Below, piece by piece: positions 62,647 through 64,000 of a stretch of DNA of 64,000 nt. The notes below the pieces were generated by a model. That model did no database searches, was not told the DNA's origin, and saw nothing but the letters and a program-made list of their open reading frames with translations. A program made the position numbers and the translations under genes. How positions within the stretch are numbered: the first letter of the stretch is position 1; every line of letters starts with the position of its first letter. Source of the stretch: Gammaproteobacteria bacterium (lineage in GTDB: Bacteria; Pseudomonadota; Gammaproteobacteria; Pseudomonadales; Porticoccaceae); contig JADJET010000003.1 in assembly GCA_016708925.1 (NCBI GenBank), forward strand, positions 248,001-312,000. The letters are read 5' to 3'.

Positions 62647-63240
62647 TTACCCTGTCAACCAGGGGTTGAATTTCGGATCGTTGTACATCTTGAACTGCCG
62701 ATACACTTTGAAGCGCAGTGCACCGGCCAGACAACCGCGCACAAGTTCGTCCAGACACCACGCCAGATCGGCATGCTGCTCCCGCAGGCGGGCCAGCCTT
62801 GTGCTGCTTATACCGCGGTGGTCGGCATCGACGTCGCCGCGTCGGGTCTGCCAGTCCATGTGGAATAGCTTCAGACTGAGGATGGACAACCGGTCGATCA
62901 GGGCGCCGATGGTCTCCGAATGCAGCTGCGCCGTGTCCGGCAGGCTCGGCAAGGCGATCAGAACCAGTTCGTCGATGCGTTCGATGGCGTCGTTGCGGCG
63001 TTGGTTATAGCCATCGATCAAGCGTTTGCTGTTGGCTATGGCGCTATCGGGAACGTCGCGACGCCGTGCCTGATCCTCTTCGTCCCACAGCGCGATATTG
63101 CAGTGGTGGTTATCTTCAATGGCTTTCCACAATGTCGCGGAGGGCACCAGGGGCGGCACAGCGCCGCGCTTCAGGTGTTCGAGCAAAGCACCATGAAAGC
63201 CTGTGACGTCGGCGGCATTCAGCTGATCGATTGAGCTCAT
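62647..63240 (-). CDS. DUF4254-domain protein of glycan clusters
   Basis: 197 residues beginning MSSIDQLNAADVTGFHGALL. The DUF4254 features are NHHCNIALWDEEDQARRRDV, IDRLSILSLKLFHMDWQT and the C-terminal FKVYRQFKMYNDPKFNPW. Members are helical, cytosolic, of unknown activity, and are usually encoded among lipopolysaccharide or O-antigen glycosyltransferases, as here. The open frame extends 46 codons upstream but the ATG at 63240 matches the family start. Confidence 0.85.
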   Translation of the reverse strand: MSSIDQLNAADVTGFHGALLEHLKRGAVPPLVPSATLWKAIEDNHHCNIALWDEEDQARRRDVPDSAIANSKRLIDGYNQRRNDAIERIDELVLIALPSLPDTAQLHSETIGALIDRLSILSLKLFHMDWQTRRGDVDADHRGISSTRLARLREQHADLAWCLDELVRGCLAGALRFKVYRQFKMYNDPKFNPWLTG

Positions 63241-63527
63241 GGTGCCCAGGCTACTGGCAAGCGACGTTTGCACGCAACATAAGCAGGCATCGCGTTCAGT
63301 CTGCCGCGAGCGCCGGCCCGCAACTGAAGGACGGCTGGCAAAACGAACATGGACCAACCCGGAAAAGATCGGCGCCATTCAACCGCGATTGGAAATCCGC
63401 AGGTCGGGGCAATATGCTCGAAGCCGCGCGCCTCAATGCACCCAATGCCGGTCATTGCCAACGGGCACCGATCCAGCAAGGCGCCGTGTTGGCAGCGCTG
63501 TTCCCGGCACTCGGGATGGCGTTCATA

Positions 63528-64000
63528 TCAATTCCGGTATTCAGCACCACCGTCAGCACCCGATTTTCCCCCATGCACGTAAAAATCCAGGATGGCGTCC
63601 GTTTGTGCTTCCATTACTTTGACGACAGTAGCTCGCGCTGCCTCGCCTGTCGTGCGCCTCAGCTCCGGGTCGAGGGTCAACTGCGCGATCCATGCAAGAG
63701 CTTCCTCCTCGGTTTGGACGATAAACCCATTCTTGCCATGCTCGATCACCTCCACCATACCCACCCGCTCCCCGAACAGCACGACAGGGAGGCTCATGGC
63801 CATGGCCTCCAAGATAACTGTGCCCCCGGTCTCATACCAATGCGGGTGAGTACGATAAATAAAGCAATCCAGCTCCTGGAGAAATCCAACGACGCCGTTC
63901 GGCGCAGCCGGAAGTAGCGTAATGCCTACCTCAGGCCCGTTGCGCTCCAGCGGCGCGGCGAGACAGGTGCCGCCCATAATCCTGATTTCGTGCCCGAGTC
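63528..64000 (-). CDS. Glycosyltransferase (GT-B, family 4-like), C-terminal part; runs off the window
   Basis: The frame is open to the right edge (reading GHEIRIMGGTCLAAPL at the border), so the N-terminal domain is outside. The visible 157 residues are the GT-B C-terminal domain: FIYRTHPHWYETGGTVILEA, MAMSLPVVLFGERVGMVEVI, EHGKNGFIVQTEEEALAWI and a final helix. The EAMAMSLPVV and NGFIVQ motifs bind the nucleotide sugar in family GT4 enzymes. It is upstream of the DUF4254 gene by 287 bases with no gene between. Donor and acceptor are unknown. Confidence 0.83.
   Translation of the reverse strand, partial: LGHEIRIMGGTCLAAPLERNGPEVGITLLPAAPNGVVGFLQELDCFIYRTHPHWYETGGTVILEAMAMSLPVVLFGERVGMVEVIEHGKNGFIVQTEEEALAWIAQLTLDPELRRTTGEAARATVVKVMEAQTDAILDFYVHGGKSGADGGAEYRN

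Overview
The window is high-GC DNA from the chromosome of a gammaproteobacterium. The clearest sign is the block at 14-19 kb: zapA and a zapB-like gene point left, and ygfB-pepP-ubiH-ubiI point right, which is the classic gammaproteobacterial order and implies aerobic, ubiquinone-based respiration. The many acyl-CoA, amidohydrolase, CoA-transferase and Baeyer-Villiger genes suggest an environmental degrader of lipids, steroids or xenobiotics. The exact genus cannot be read from the sequence.

Layout. 0-1.7 kb: 5' end of moaA, a DUF6306 protein and the M90 peptidase mtfA. 1.8-8.3 kb: three consecutive amidohydrolase genes, each broken by several small indels, then an intact nitroreductase and a class III CoA-transferase. 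8.4-13.8 kb: a 1793-residue membrane-anchored GH94 protein. 13.9 kb: an overlooked 34-residue membrane protein with an extended -10 promoter and an inverted repeat over its leader. 14.2-19.2 kb: division and ubiquinone genes. 19.6-24.6 kb: a beta-oxidation operon (two acyl-CoA dehydrogenases, MaoC hydratase, SDR, thiolase) closed by a strong terminator. 24.7-30.5 kb: a decayed DNA glycosylase, a glycine-rich IPTL-CTERM-type protein, and left-pointing amidohydrolase, SDR and serine hydrolase genes.

30.5-34.6 kb is a scrapyard of mobile DNA: two copies of a ~105-bp dispersed repeat, pieces of a REP-associated transposase, IS256, IS110 and a flavin monooxygenase, one intact IS5-family element with a -1 frameshift transposase, and a toxin-antitoxin pair whose toxin has lost its C-terminus and whose upstream region has been replaced by the IS. 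Two secreted proteins sit among these pieces. 35.5-39.3 kb: a Baeyer-Villiger-type monooxygenase, an N-terminal stub of a lipoprotein acyltransferase, a HicB/HicA pair and a DUF3179 protein.

39.4-47.1 kb is the most unusual functional unit. It is a left-pointing, tightly packed run of a VTT-domain/disulfide-reductase fusion, a DUF547 protein, a periplasmic thioredoxin, CcdA, and a Pst-type ABC importer (pstS-pstC-pstA-pstB), with a divergent AraC-family regulator and a perfect palindrome in the shared promoter region. It looks like a redox-coupled oxyanion uptake module. 48.4-50 kb: two AhpD-like proteins around a small NrtS-like membrane protein. 50-54 kb: glycolate oxidase glcDEF, with a one-base frameshift in glcD. 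54.3-60.5 kb: a TPP enzyme, a fused CoA-transferase, a zinc alcohol dehydrogenase and an aldehyde dehydrogenase. 60.5-64 kb: an IS5 fragment, then genes of surface-polysaccharide type (WbsX/GH99-like, DUF4254, glycosyltransferase) that run off the right edge.
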